Below the pieces are notes generated by a model. It was not told the DNA's origin, ran no database searches, and saw only the letters and a list, made by a program, of their open reading frames with translations. Shown piece after piece: positions 26,867 to 35,936 of a stretch of DNA of 64,000 nt. A program made the translations under genes and the position numbers. The DNA is taken from the NCBI GenBank assembly GCA_947497755.1, contig CANMHT010000003.1, forward strand, positions 248,001 to 312,000, written 5' to 3'. This stretch comes from an uncultured Polaribacter sp. GTDB taxonomy: Bacteria; Bacteroidota; Bacteroidia; Flavobacteriales; Flavobacteriaceae. Positions within the stretch are counted from its first letter, which is position 1. Each line of letters starts with the position of its first letter.

Positions 26867-27799
26867 ATGGATAAATTGCAACAATTTCAAGAATTGGCTT
26901 TTGGCTCTCGACTAAAAAGATTGAGTGATCTTTTTATGAAAGATGCAAAAAGAATATATAAACATTTAAATATAGACTTTGAACCTTCTTTAATGCCTGT
27001 GTTTAAAACCATTATTGATGAGAAAGAAATTAGTGTTGGAGAAATTGCTTCTATGCTAGAAATTAGTCAACCTGCAGTAACTCAATTTGTTAATAATCTA
27101 CAAAAAAGAAAGCTGTTAAAAATTGTTTTAGATAAAGATGATAAAAGAAAAAAGAAAATTACCCTATCTAAAAAAGGTATTGAAATAAAAGAAAGATTAG
27201 AACCAATCTGGAAAATTATTGAAGAAGAATTGAAAAAAATGACAAACAATACTCCTGTTAGTTTTATGGAACATATTCGTTTAACTGAACAAAAACAAAA
27301 GGAAAACTCAATGTATAATAGAATAATAAATCGATTAAAAGAAACTGTAGAAATCATTGATTTTAAAAATGAATTTGCAAATGATTTTTACAATTTAAAT
27401 GTAGAGTGGTTAGAAAAGTATTTTTATGTTGAACCTTATGATAAAAAAGTTCTTAGTCAACCTAAAGAATACATTATAGATAATAACGGTTATATCTTCT
27501 TTGCAACATATAACAATAAAGTGGTAGGGACAGTTGCCTTAATCAATCAAACAGATTTTTACGAACTAAGTAAAATGGCCGTCTCACCTAAATATCAAGG
27601 ATTAAAAATTGGGCAAAAGTTAATGAATCACTGTATTGAATTTGCAAAAAAACAGGGATGGGAAAGCATTACTTTATACTCACATAGAAGTTTGGTACCA
27701 GCAATAAACTTGTATAAAAAAGTAGGTTTTGTAGAAGTAGAACTAGAAAAAGATTCTCATTATGAAAGGTCAGATATCAAAATGAAAATGAGCTTATAA
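26867..27799 (+). CDS. MarR-family regulator fused to GNAT acetyltransferase
   Basis: A 310-residue fusion. Residues 1-145 are a MarR winged helix: MPVFKTIIDEKEISVGEIASMLEISQPAVTQFVNNL is the helix-turn-helix, and DKDDKRKKKITLSKKG is the wing. Residues 165-310 are a GNAT domain with VGTVALINQTDFYELSKMAVSPKYQGLKIGQKLM, where the Q-x-x-G-x-G/K acetyl-CoA loop is visible (QGLKIG), and IYLYKKVGF at the end. Such fusions occur in many bacteria. The ligand sensed or acetylated is not known. It has its own promoter and palindrome, and its end overlaps aroQ by 6 bp tail-to-tail. Confidence 0.88.
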   Translation: MDKLQQFQELAFGSRLKRLSDLFMKDAKRIYKHLNIDFEPSLMPVFKTIIDEKEISVGEIASMLEISQPAVTQFVNNLQKRKLLKIVLDKDDKRKKKITLSKKGIEIKERLEPIWKIIEEELKKMTNNTPVSFMEHIRLTEQKQKENSMYNRIINRLKETVEIIDFKNEFANDFYNLNVEWLEKYFYVEPYDKKVLSQPKEYIIDNNGYIFFATYNNKVVGTVALINQTDFYELSKMAVSPKYQGLKIGQKLMNHCIEFAKKQGWESITLYSHRSLVPAINLYKKVGFVEVELEKDSHYERSDIKMKMSL

Positions 27800-28207
27800 A
27801 AAACTCTGAATTGCTAATTCATAACCTTTTACGCCAAAACCAAAAATAACACCTTTAGCGTTTGGAGCAATATAACTTGTATGCCTAAACGCTTCTCTTG
27901 CGTGTACATTAGAAATATGTACTTCTACAACTGGAGTTTCAATACCTTTTACAGCGTCTCCAATACCAACAGAAGTATGTGTATACGCTGCTGCATTTAA
28001 TATAATTCCATCATAATCAAAACCAACTTCGTGCAATTTATCTATCAACTCCCCTTCTATATTTGATTGAAAATAATCAATCTCAATTCCAGAAAATTTG
28101 CTTTGGAGTTCTTTAAACAATTCTAAAAAAGATTTTGAACCATAAATTTCTGGTTCTCTTTTTCCTAATAGATTTAAATTAGGCCCGTTAATAATAATTA
28201 GTTTCAT
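27794..28207 (-). CDS. aroQ: Type II 3-dehydroquinate dehydratase
   Basis: A 137-residue enzyme of the shikimate pathway that converts 3-dehydroquinate to 3-dehydroshikimate. It has the canonical start KLIIINGPNLNLLGKREPEIYG, whose Asn and Arg are active-site residues. It also has FDYDGIILNAAAYTHTSVGIGDAV and VEVHISNVHAREAFRHTSYIAPNAKGVIFGFG, with the catalytic His and Arg. The length is normal for the family. It diverges from xerD across only 41 bp, so their promoters must overlap, and it is convergent with the MarR-GNAT gene. Confidence 0.96.
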   Translation of the reverse strand: MKLIIINGPNLNLLGKREPEIYGSKSFLELFKELQSKFSGIEIDYFQSNIEGELIDKLHEVGFDYDGIILNAAAYTHTSVGIGDAVKGIETPVVEVHISNVHAREAFRHTSYIAPNAKGVIFGFGVKGYELAIQSFL

Positions 28208-28248
28208 AATTTATTTTAAGTTGTAAATATATACTTTATTTTTAGCTA

Positions 28249-29145
28249 ATGAAATGGCAACACGCAATTAAAGATTACCAATTATATCTTAAAATAGAAA
28301 GAGGGCTTTCACAGAACTCAATAGACAGTTATTCTAGAGATATTAAAAAGCTAATATTTTATTTAGAAGAACGTGATATTGCTATTTCTCCAATTAAGTT
28401 AGGTACAGAAATTGTTCAAGATTTTATCTATCATATTGCTAAAGAAGTAAAACCTGCTACACAATCTAGAGTTATTTCTGGACTCAGAAACTTTTTTGAT
28501 TATCTTGTTTTTGAAGATTATAGAGAAGACAATCCAACCGATTTGATTGAAACTCCAAAAATTGGTAGAAAATTACCAGATACTTTATCAAAAAACGAAA
28601 TTGATGATTTAATAGAAGCTATTGATTTGAGTCATCCACAAGGAGAAAGGAATAGAACTATTATTGAAACGATTTATTGTTGTGGCCTACGTGTCAGCGA
28701 ATTAGTCAATCTTAGGCTTTCTGATTTATTTTTTGATGAAGGTTTTATTAGAGTTTTAGGAAAAGGAAACAAAGAACGATTTACTCCTATCAATTATGCT
28801 ACACAAAAATACATTCGTTTTTATATTGATCATATAAGAATTCATAGCGCTCCAAGCAAAGAAGATGAAGATACTTTGTTTTTAAATCGTAGAGGAAAAA
28901 AGTTAACACGTCAAATGATTTTCACGATTATTAAAAATTTAGCAACAAAAATCAACCTAAAGAAAAAGATTGGACCACATACGTTAAGACATTCTTTTGC
29001 GACACATTTATTAGAAGGTGGTGCCGACTTAAGAGCAATACAACAAATGTTAGGACATGAAAGTATTACTACTACAGAGATATACGTACATTTAGACACT
29101 TCATATCTCAAAAAAGTAGTAGAACAATATCACCCAAGAAATTAA
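28249..29145 (+). CDS. xerD: Tyrosine recombinase XerD
   Basis: A 298-residue XerC/D recombinase that resolves chromosome dimers at dif with the help of FtsK. The SAM-like N-terminal core-binding domain covers residues 1-90. The catalytic domain has CGLRVSELVNLR (first Arg), LGKGNKER (Lys), HTLRHSFATH (His-x-x-Arg), LGHES (second His) and TTEIYVHLD, whose Tyr is the nucleophile. It is a housekeeping copy: neighbours aroQ and rny are core genes and no mobile-element features surround it. A strong bidirectional terminator follows. Confidence 0.93.
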   Translation: MKWQHAIKDYQLYLKIERGLSQNSIDSYSRDIKKLIFYLEERDIAISPIKLGTEIVQDFIYHIAKEVKPATQSRVISGLRNFFDYLVFEDYREDNPTDLIETPKIGRKLPDTLSKNEIDDLIEAIDLSHPQGERNRTIIETIYCCGLRVSELVNLRLSDLFFDEGFIRVLGKGNKERFTPINYATQKYIRFYIDHIRIHSAPSKEDEDTLFLNRRGKKLTRQMIFTIIKNLATKINLKKKIGPHTLRHSFATHLLEGGADLRAIQQMLGHESITTTEIYVHLDTSYLKKVVEQYHPRN

Positions 29146-29178
29146 AAAAAGCTTTAAGAAAAATCTTAAAGCTTTTTT
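29145..29178. terminator. Bidirectional terminator between xerD and rny
   Basis: AAAAAAGCTTTAAGA (29145-29159) pairs perfectly with TCTTAAAGCTTTTTT (29164-29178) around an AAAA loop. The A/T flanks give a U-tract on both strands, so it can terminate both convergent genes. Confidence 0.85.
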
Positions 29179-29205
29179 ACACTAATATAACTATATAATT
29201 AAAAC

Positions 29206-30771
29206 TTACTTGGCTACATTCACTGCTCTAGTTTCTCTAATAACAGTTACTTTTACTTGTCCTGGATAGGTCATATCATTCTGAATCTTTTGCGAAATTC
29301 CAAATGATAATTCCGCAGCTTTTTCATCATTTACTTTGGTGCTTTCTACCATAACTCTTAATTCACGTCCCGCTTGGATTGCATAAGCTTTTTGTACTCC
29401 TGTAAATCCGAAAGCAATATCTTCTAAATCTTTTAAACGTTGAATATAAGAATCTAGTACTTGTCTTCTAGCTCCAGGACGAGCACCTGAAATAGCATCA
29501 CAAACCTGCACTATTGGAGAAATTAAACTCTTCATTTCAATTTCATCATGGTGGGCTCCAATTGCATTACAAACATCAGGTTTTTCTCCATACTTTTCTG
29601 CCCATTGCATTCCTAATAATGCGTGTGGTAATTCACTTTCTGTTTCTGGTACTTTACCTATATCATGTAATAATCCAGCTCTTTTTGCTGCTTTAGCATT
29701 TAAGCCCATCTCAGCAGCCATAATACCACATAAATTAGCTACTTCTCTAGAGTGTTGCAATAAGTTTTGTCCGTAAGAAGAACGATACTTCATTCTACCT
29801 ACAGTTTTTATCAACTCTGGATGTAAGCCATTAATACCTAAATCAATAACAGTACGCTTTCCTACCTCAATAATTTCTTGATTGATTTGTTTTTCTGTTT
29901 TCTTTACAATTTCTTCAATTCTTGCTGGATGAATTCTTCCATCAGTTACTAATTTATGTAAAGACAAACGCGCAATTTCTCTTCTTACAGGATCAAAGCA
30001 AGATAAAATAATCGCTTCTGGAGTGTCATCAACAATAATTTCTACTCCTGTTGCAGATTCAATTGCTCTAATATTTCTTCCTTCTCGACCAATAATTCTA
30101 CCTTTAACATCATCAGATTCTAAGTTAAAAACAGAAACACAATTTTCTACAGCCTGCTCTACTCCAACTCTTTGAATCGTGTTTAAAACCACTTTACGTG
30201 CATCTTGTTCTGCAGTTAATTTGGCTTCTTCAATTGAGTTTTGAATAAAAGCCATGGCTTCAGTTTTTGCTTCATCTTTTAGAGAAGAAACCAATTCTTT
30301 TTTAGCTTCATCTGCAGACAAACCAGAAATTTCTTCTAACATGTCTACATGTCTTTTATGCAACTTTTCTAGTTCGTTTTCTTTTTTCTCTAAGAATTCA
30401 AGCTTATAATTATAATCTGATTCTTTTTGTTCTAAAGATTTATTTAATCTTTTATTTTTATCTACTTCTGATGCCACTTGAGATTCACGATCTCTGATTC
30501 TTTTTTCTACATCAGACATTTTCTTTTCTCTTGCTAAAATTACCTTTTCATGCTCAGATTTAAGCTCGATAAACTTTTCTTTAGCTTGTAAAATTTTATC
30601 TTTTTTGATTGATTCTGCATCAACTTTAGCTTCTTTAAGTATTGTTGCAGCTTCTTTTTTAGTACCTTCTATTAGTTTTTTCCCTTTAGATTTCTCTATT
30701 ACTTTCGCAATAACAAATCCTATAACGGCTCCTACTACACCTAGTGTAAAAGGAAGTATCATTCCATCCAT
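29206..30771 (-). CDS. rny: Ribonuclease Y
   Basis: A 521-residue membrane-anchored endoribonuclease that initiates mRNA decay. It has an N-terminal transmembrane helix (about residues 4-24), a long Lys/Glu-rich coiled coil (30-200), a KH RNA-binding domain with [17 protein letters not shown] near residue 220, and an HD phosphohydrolase domain with [13 protein letters not shown] and [13 protein letters not shown], whose His-Asp pair binds the metals. The last 90 residues include the conserved [18 protein letters not shown]. All domains and the usual length are present. It follows a 6S-like RNA gene and zapA on the same strand. Confidence 0.96.
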   Translation of the reverse strand: MDGMILPFTLGVVGAVIGFVIAKVIEKSKGKKLIEGTKKEAATILKEAKVDAESIKKDKILQAKEKFIELKSEHEKVILAREKKMSDVEKRIRDRESQVASEVDKNKRLNKSLEQKESDYNYKLEFLEKKENELEKLHKRHVDMLEEISGLSADEAKKELVSSLKDEAKTEAMAFIQNSIEEAKLTAEQDARKVVLNTIQRVGVEQAVENCVSVFNLESDDVKGRIIGREGRNIRAIESATGVEIIVDDTPEAIILSCFDPVRREIARLSLHKLVTDGRIHPARIEEIVKKTEKQINQEIIEVGKRTVIDLGINGLHPELIKTVGRMKYRSSYGQNLLQHSREVANLCGIMAAEMGLNAKAAKRAGLLHDIGKVPETESELPHALLGMQWAEKYGEKPDVCNAIGAHHDEIEMKSLISPIVQVCDAISGARPGARRQVLDSYIQRLKDLEDIAFGFTGVQKAYAIQAGRELRVMVESTKVNDEKAAELSFGISQKIQNDMTYPGQVKVTVIRETRAVNVAK

Positions 30772-30787
30772 AATTAATTATTTGTAT

Positions 30788-30951
30788 AAAAAAAGCCTAC
30801 ATCAGTTGGGTTTTTAAACTCCATTATGACATTTATAGGGCTAACTAATTGGTCAAGGATCCATCTAAAATGGCTTGCTTTTGCAATTAAGACTCACCCT
30901 TCATAATTGAATAGTGTTGAGTTTAATAAACTAATTACTAACGTAGGCAGT
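30788..30951 (-). ncRNA. ssrS: 6S-like RNA between zapA and rny
   Basis: The 205-bp gap contains two strands that would form a long terminal helix on the minus strand: GCCTACGTTAGT (30948-30937) pairs over 12 positions, two of them G-U, with ACTGATGTAGGC (30806-30795), and is followed by seven T. A second helix, TTAAACTC with GAGTTTAA, lies just inside. A GGG...CUUAAUUG arm can pair with CAAUUAG...CCC, around a small CCAU/AUGG hairpin, leaving a large open centre. A closed end-to-end rod with a central bubble is the shape of 6S RNA, which sequesters RNA polymerase. The place directly after zapA matches ssrS of E. coli. Ends are estimated; the family call needs a covariance search. Confidence 0.65.
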
Positions 30952-30976
30952 GTATTTTTAATCTATTTTAAAGAAC

Positions 30977-31273
30977 TTATTCTAAATGACTTTGTAATAA
31001 TTCATTTAGGGTATTTATTTTTTCTAATGCTTTTGTATTCGTATCCACCGCATCAATAGATGCAATTTCTACTTGGGATGCAAAACGCAAAGCACACATT
31101 GCTAATACATCTTGCTTATCATTTACAGCATAGTTTTGTTCATATAAAGAAATTAAATGGTTAATATTTGCTGCAGCTTTTCTCATCCCTTCTTCTTCTT
31201 GAGTGTTTTTTACACTCAAAGGATAAGATCTACCTGCAATAACCACATTAATTTTTAACTTTTCTGACGACAC
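30977..31273 (-). CDS. zapA: Cell division protein ZapA
   Basis: ZapA binds FtsZ and bundles filaments at the division ring. The protein has KLKINVVIAGRSYPLSV, then EEEGMRKAAANINHLISLYEQNYAVNDKQDVLAMCALRFAS, the standard ZapA N-terminal domain followed by a helical dimerisation region. The track start at 31312 is a GTG that overlaps the upstream gene by 25 bp. The GTG at 31273 (MSSEKLKI) gives 98 residues, fits family starts and leaves a 14-bp gap, so it is used here. It is cytoplasmic and lies between a coiled-coil protein gene and the 6S-like RNA. Confidence 0.88.
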   Translation of the reverse strand: MSSEKLKINVVIAGRSYPLSVKNTQEEEGMRKAAANINHLISLYEQNYAVNDKQDVLAMCALRFASQVEIASIDAVDTNTKALEKINTLNELLQSHLE

Positions 31274-31287
31274 TGTTAATGAACTTT

Positions 31288-31578
31288 TTATTCGTTTAAC
31301 TGAATAATACACTTATCGATTTCTCGAATTAAAGCATTTATCTTGAGTTTTGTTTCTCTTGTATTTTCTTTACTGCCATTGATAGTTTTTGCAAGTTTTA
31401 AAAGATCATATTTTTTTTGTTGTTCTTCTAATTGTTGCTGATTTAATAATAATTGATGCTGTAATTTATTCACATTCTCGAGAAGAATTTCATTTTCTTC
31501 TTTTAAAAATTCATAGTTCGTTAATAAGTTTTTTAACCTATCTTCCAGTAAATGAATTGCTTCTAATGTTTTACTCAT
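31288..31578 (-). CDS. Small coiled-coil protein upstream of zapA (ZapB-like in form)
   Basis: A 96-residue, almost wholly helical protein with heptad-like Leu/Ile spacing: LEAIHLLEDRLKNLLTNYEFLKEENEILLENVNKLQHQLLL, then a Gln/Glu-rich segment and a Lys-rich C-terminus. It lacks a signal peptide. Position directly before zapA and its short coiled-coil form suggest a ZapB-type divisome role, but no sequence signature proves this. The track M1 is TTG; the following ATG at 31578 is taken. A good promoter lies 29 bp upstream. Confidence 0.7.
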   Translation of the reverse strand: MSKTLEAIHLLEDRLKNLLTNYEFLKEENEILLENVNKLQHQLLLNQQQLEEQQKKYDLLKLAKTINGSKENTRETKLKINALIREIDKCIIQLNE

Positions 31579-31606
31579 CAATTGTTAAGAATCAAAACTA
31601 TTCCAA

Positions 31607-31638
31607 CAAAGTTAACATTCTGATTCTTAAAACCCAAA
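31607..31638 (-). promoter_or_regulatory. Promoter of the coiled-coil/zapA operon (TTTG-N20-TAACTTTG)
   Basis: On the minus strand TAACTTTG (31614-31607) matches TAnnTTTG, and a TTTG at 31638-31635 lies 20 nt upstream, the spacing of the Bacteroidetes housekeeping promoter. It should drive the coiled-coil gene and zapA, and possibly the 6S-like RNA and rny by read-through. Confidence 0.6.
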
Positions 31639-31671
31639 AAAAACAGTTCTTTTTACGGTTTTATTTCTAAT

Positions 31672-31692
31672 TAGTTGTGAAATAGACAACTA
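31672..31692. repeat. Inverted repeat TAGTTGT-N7-ACAACTA in a divergent promoter region
   Basis: TAGTTGT (31672-31678) and ACAACTA (31686-31692) are perfect 7-bp arms separated by GAAATAG. It lies between the divergent zapA operon and the M23 peptidase gene, 55 bp before the latter. A T-rich stretch follows on the plus strand, but there is no gene upstream for it to terminate. It may be a regulator-binding site. Confidence 0.4.
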
Positions 31693-31747
31693 TATTTTTT
31701 ATTCAATACTACTTTTATTTTTTATTACATTAGCTTAAAATTCTAAG

Positions 31748-33445
31748 GTGAGGTTACTAGTTACATTTTTTATCTTTCTTATTGCTATTTCTTCTGTTGG
31801 ACAAAAAAAATACCCAACAAAAGATTTTAGAAATCCATTAGACATACCTCCTATTTTAGCAGGTACTTTTGGTGAGCTTAGAAACAATCATTTTCATGCC
31901 GGAATAGATATCAAAACTCAACGTAAAGAAGGATTAAATGTTTATGCGGTTGCAGATGGATATGTTTCTAGAATTAAAGTAGCTCTTTGGGGATATGGAA
32001 AGGTAATTTATGTAGATCATCCCAATGGATATACGAGCGTTTATGCACATTTAAGTAAATTTGGAAATGGCATAGAAGAATATGTAAAAGATATTCAATA
32101 CAAAAAGCAACGCTACGAAACTGGAAATATTTTTCCTAAAAAAGGAGAAATTCCAGTAAAAAAAGGGCAAATAATTGCCTATTCTGGTAGTACTGGTGGA
32201 TTTGTTGCTCCACACTTACATTTTGAAATTAGAGATACAAAAACAGAAAAAATAATCAATCCTTTTTTATTTGGCATCAAAGTAAAAGATACAATTCCGC
32301 CAAAAATTAGAGGATTGCTAGTGTATCCACTATCAGATTCATCCAGAGTAAATCAAAAGAATCAAAAATCTCTCTTAGCTTTTAAAAAGGTAAAACCGAA
32401 TCTATATACCACAAATCGTATCACAGCCAAAGGTCCAATTGGCTTTGCCATTAACGTATATGATAAATTGAATAAGGCACATAATAAAAATGGTGTTTAT
32501 AGCATCTCAATGAAAGTGAATGGCCATAAAGTATATCATCATAATTTAGAAACTTTTTCTTTTGCAGAAAGTAAGTTTATCAACTTGTTAATTGACTATT
32601 CGCATTATGCTGAGTATAAAAAAAGATATCAACGAACTCATTTAGTAAAAGGAAACCAATTAGATATCTATAAAGATCTTTTAAACAACGGGGTTATTAC
32701 CATTAAAGAAGGTTATAATTATACTGTAGAAATTATTATTTCTGACTTTTCTAAAAATAGAACCACCATTAGAATTCCTGTAAAAGGTGTTAAAAACAAC
32801 CGAATTTTTACACAAAAAAAGGATACTACAGCTTATAAAATCACCACTTCTAAGTTTCATAAATGGACTCAAAAAGGAGTTACAATTGCTTTTCCTAAAC
32901 ACACTTTTTACGAAGATGTTTATTTAGACTTTAGGGTTGATTCGTCAATTGCCAAAATTCATCAGCCAACAATTCCTTTAAATAAAAGCTTTACTTTAAC
33001 TTTTGATGTAACAAAATATACCGAAAAAGAAAAAGAGCAATTGTATATTGCAAACATCAACAACAAAAAATATCCATCCTATCAAAATACAAGAAAGAAA
33101 AAAGACAAGTTCTTTACTACTACTAAAACTTTAGGAGCTTATACCTTATTAAAAGATACTATTAAACCTAGTATTTATCTTAAAAATTTTAAGGACAAAC
33201 AATGGATAACTAAACTGAATAAAATCATTGTAAAAATTGCTGATAAAGGCACTGGTATTAAATCTTACAAAGCTACTTTAGATGGTGAATGGATATTAAT
33301 GGAGTACAATCTTAAAAAGAAGCAAATCGTATATCAGTTTAAAGATAAAAAATTGGTTGGCGCCAAACATCAGTTAGTTGTAGAAGTAGAAGATAATGTT
33401 GGAAATACGAATACGCTACATGCAACGTTTTATAAAAAAGAATAA
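31748..33445 (+). CDS. Secreted M23 family metallopeptidase
   Basis: A 565-residue protein with an N-terminal signal peptide (about 1-18, ending SVGQ). The M23 (LytM/DD-endopeptidase) domain lies at about residues 35-175: NNHFHAGIDIKT supplies the first zinc ligands (His-x3-Asp), GYTSVYAHLSKF the middle block and PHLHFEIRD the His-x-His pair. All catalytic residues are present, so it should cut peptidoglycan cross-links or act as a murein-binding factor. The remaining 380 residues are a long beta-rich extension without recognised domain. The start is GTG. A TonB-type receptor gene follows 24 bp later. Confidence 0.88.
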   Translation: MRLLVTFFIFLIAISSVGQKKYPTKDFRNPLDIPPILAGTFGELRNNHFHAGIDIKTQRKEGLNVYAVADGYVSRIKVALWGYGKVIYVDHPNGYTSVYAHLSKFGNGIEEYVKDIQYKKQRYETGNIFPKKGEIPVKKGQIIAYSGSTGGFVAPHLHFEIRDTKTEKIINPFLFGIKVKDTIPPKIRGLLVYPLSDSSRVNQKNQKSLLAFKKVKPNLYTTNRITAKGPIGFAINVYDKLNKAHNKNGVYSISMKVNGHKVYHHNLETFSFAESKFINLLIDYSHYAEYKKRYQRTHLVKGNQLDIYKDLLNNGVITIKEGYNYTVEIIISDFSKNRTTIRIPVKGVKNNRIFTQKKDTTAYKITTSKFHKWTQKGVTIAFPKHTFYEDVYLDFRVDSSIAKIHQPTIPLNKSFTLTFDVTKYTEKEKEQLYIANINNKKYPSYQNTRKKKDKFFTTTKTLGAYTLLKDTIKPSIYLKNFKDKQWITKLNKIIVKIADKGTGIKSYKATLDGEWILMEYNLKKKQIVYQFKDKKLVGAKHQLVVEVEDNVGNTNTLHATFYKKE

Positions 33446-33469
33446 CTTAGCAGCTTAATTAATTACTTA

Positions 33470-35917
33470 GTGAAAAAACTTTTATTTCTCTTATTTATTA
33501 TTCCTATCTCTGTCGTTTCTCAGCAAACTACCATTATTAAAGGATACATTTTAAACAAACAAAATACGCCAATTAAAGATGTTGCTGTAAGTTATAACAA
33601 TAAAGGTACTGTCTCTAATGCTCAAGGATATTATGAATTAATTATCCCCATAAGAAAAACCATACGTATTACTTTTAAGCATATTGCTTACAAAGAACAT
33701 GTAAAAAAAGTTACTCTGAGAGGGAAAAGAGTTCTTAATTATTCTCCTGTTTTAATTGCGATTAACAATCAACTAAACGAAGTAATAGTAAAAAACAACA
33801 AGAACGAAGCTAAAGGAATTAAAACTATAGACATTGCCAATGTAAAAAAACTACCAGGAGCAAATGCAGGTGTAGAAAATTTGTTAATGACTTTTGCTGG
33901 AGTTAATAACAATAATGAGTTAAGTACTCAATACAATGTAAGAGGTGGAAATTTTGATGAAAATCTTATTTATGTTAATGGTATTGAAGTATATAGACCA
34001 TTTTTAGTCCGTTCAGGGCAGCAAGAAGGCTTGAGTTTTATCAACTCTAATATGGTACAAAATATTCATTTTTCTGCCGGAGGTTTTCAAGCTAAATATG
34101 GAGACAAACTTTCTTCTGTATTAGATATTACCTATAAAAAACCAACAAAATTTAATACACAAGTAGAGTTAAGTTTGGTTGGTGGTAGTGCTACCATAGA
34201 AGGAGTTACAAAAAATAAAAAGGGAACCGGAATTGTAGGAATTAGACATAGAAACAATAGTTTATTTGTAAATAGTAAGCAAATAGAAACAAATTACAAG
34301 CCTAGTTTTACAGACATTCAATCTTATTTTACCTACCAACTAAATGATAAGGTAAATGTTGCTTTTCTAGGAAATTTCTCTTTAAACAAATACAACTACA
34401 CTCCTATTTCACGTAGAACTAGATTTGGTACTGTCGCTAACCCTGTAGAGCTAATTGTTTTTTATAATGGGCAAGAAAAAGATAGTTATCTTACTAGTTT
34501 CGGTGCTTTTACTGCTAATTATGTTTTAAATGAACATATTCATTTTACTGCTACTACCTCTTTATACAATACACAAGAAGAAGAATATTATGATATTTTA
34601 GCCGCTTATAATTTAGGAGAAGTTAATAGTAATATTGGTTCTGAAAATTTTGGAGAAGTAGAATTTTCTCAAGGAATTGGGTCACAACTAAATCACGCAA
34701 GAAATGATTTGGACGCTTTAATTGCCAACATTCAAGTAAAAGGAAGTTACAAAAAAGACAATAATCATATAGAAGTTGGAATTAAATATCAATCAGAAGA
34801 CATAAAAGATCGAATTAGAGAATGGGAAGTGATAGATTCTGTTGGCTTTGCTATTAGACCTCCACATCATGATATTAACAAACAACCTTATGATCCTTAT
34901 AGAGGAAGTATTACGCCTTTTCAAAGCATACGAGAAACCAATAATGTAACCATTCATAGAGTTTCTGGATTTTCTCAATTTAGTAGAAGAGATTTTATTG
35001 GTGAGCATCAGGTTTGGTATAATTTCGGAATCCGTTTTCAAAATTGGTCTGTAAATGCAAACAATACTGCAAAAAAAAGCCATTTTATATTTAGTCCAAG
35101 AGCACAATTTGCTATCAAGCCAGATTGGGAAAAAGACATGCTATTTAGAATCTCTGGTGGATTGTATTACCAACCTCCTTTTTATAAAGAATTAAGAAAT
35201 AATCTTGGAAAAGTAAATACTTCTGTTAAAGCTCAAAGATCTATTCATGCTGTTCTTGGAAATGATTATAGCTTTACTTTATGGGAAAGGCCTTTTAAAT
35301 TAACCACAGAACTCTATTACAAAAGCTTAACTAATGTAAATCCTTATACAGTAGATAATGTTCGTATTCGCTACCAAGCAACAAATAATGCAACGGCTTA
35401 TGCAACAGGAATTGATGTACGTTTAAATGGTGAATTTGTTCCTGGTAATGAAAGTTGGATTAGTTTAGGTATCTTAAAAACTCAAGAAAATATTAATAAT
35501 AGAGGTTATATTGCTCGTCCTACTGATCAACGTTTTAAATTAGGAATTCTATTTCAAGATTATGTCCCAAACTTACCAGACTTAAAAGCCTATTTAAATT
35601 TAGTGTACAATTCTGGTGTTCCTGGTGGTGCTCCAAGTTATGCAGACCCATATCAATTTCAAAGTAGATTAGGTGCCTACAAACGTGCAGATTTAGGAAT
35701 CTCTTATATTTTTGTAGATCAAAATAAAAAAGCTACATCACCTTGGCTACGTAATTTTAAAGAGCTTACTGCTGGATTGGAACTTTTTAATTTGTTTGAT
35801 ATACAAAATTCAATTACCAATACTTGGGTTAGAGATGTGTATTCTAAAACAATGTATGGAATTCCGAATTTTATGACAGGTAGAGTCCTAAATTTTAAAA
35901 TAGGAATGCAGTTTTAA
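33470..35917 (+). CDS. TonB-dependent outer membrane receptor with carboxypeptidase-regulatory-like domain
   Basis: An 815-residue protein starting at GTG, with signal peptide MKKLLFLLFIIPISVVSQ. Residues 22-100 form a CarboxypepD_reg-like domain (IIKGYILNKQNTPIKDVAVSY), typical of Bacteroidetes SusC-like receptors. The plug domain follows (NVKKLPGANAGVENLLMTFAGVN, TQYNVRGGNFDENLIYVNGIE), then a beta-barrel ending with a terminal Phe (KIGMQF). No SusD partner is adjacent, so it is probably not a polysaccharide-utilisation locus. Being cotranscribed with the M23 peptidase hints at an envelope-related substrate, but the ligand is unknown. Confidence 0.85.
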   Translation: MKKLLFLLFIIPISVVSQQTTIIKGYILNKQNTPIKDVAVSYNNKGTVSNAQGYYELIIPIRKTIRITFKHIAYKEHVKKVTLRGKRVLNYSPVLIAINNQLNEVIVKNNKNEAKGIKTIDIANVKKLPGANAGVENLLMTFAGVNNNNELSTQYNVRGGNFDENLIYVNGIEVYRPFLVRSGQQEGLSFINSNMVQNIHFSAGGFQAKYGDKLSSVLDITYKKPTKFNTQVELSLVGGSATIEGVTKNKKGTGIVGIRHRNNSLFVNSKQIETNYKPSFTDIQSYFTYQLNDKVNVAFLGNFSLNKYNYTPISRRTRFGTVANPVELIVFYNGQEKDSYLTSFGAFTANYVLNEHIHFTATTSLYNTQEEEYYDILAAYNLGEVNSNIGSENFGEVEFSQGIGSQLNHARNDLDALIANIQVKGSYKKDNNHIEVGIKYQSEDIKDRIREWEVIDSVGFAIRPPHHDINKQPYDPYRGSITPFQSIRETNNVTIHRVSGFSQFSRRDFIGEHQVWYNFGIRFQNWSVNANNTAKKSHFIFSPRAQFAIKPDWEKDMLFRISGGLYYQPPFYKELRNNLGKVNTSVKAQRSIHAVLGNDYSFTLWERPFKLTTELYYKSLTNVNPYTVDNVRIRYQATNNATAYATGIDVRLNGEFVPGNESWISLGILKTQENINNRGYIARPTDQRFKLGILFQDYVPNLPDLKAYLNLVYNSGVPGGAPSYADPYQFQSRLGAYKRADLGISYIFVDQNKKATSPWLRNFKELTAGLELFNLFDIQNSITNTWVRDVYSKTMYGIPNFMTGRVLNFKIGMQF

Positions 35918-35931
35918 GTACATTCCTATTT
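35898..35931. terminator. Terminator hairpin overlapping the receptor stop codon
   Basis: AAATAGGAATG (35898-35908) and CATTCCTATTT (35921-35931) are perfect 11-bp complements around a 12-nt loop that holds the TAA stop of the receptor gene. It separates this gene from the convergent small membrane protein gene. A U-rich but interrupted tail follows. Confidence 0.55.
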
Positions 35932-35936
35932 CTTCT

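Noticed and set aside
28249-29145. Integrase of a mobile element
   Set aside because: The recombinase has XerD features and core-gene neighbours, with no attachment repeats or cargo genes.
34793-35107. 104-codon minus-strand ORF inside the TonB receptor gene
   Set aside because: Antisense shadow of the barrel-coding region.
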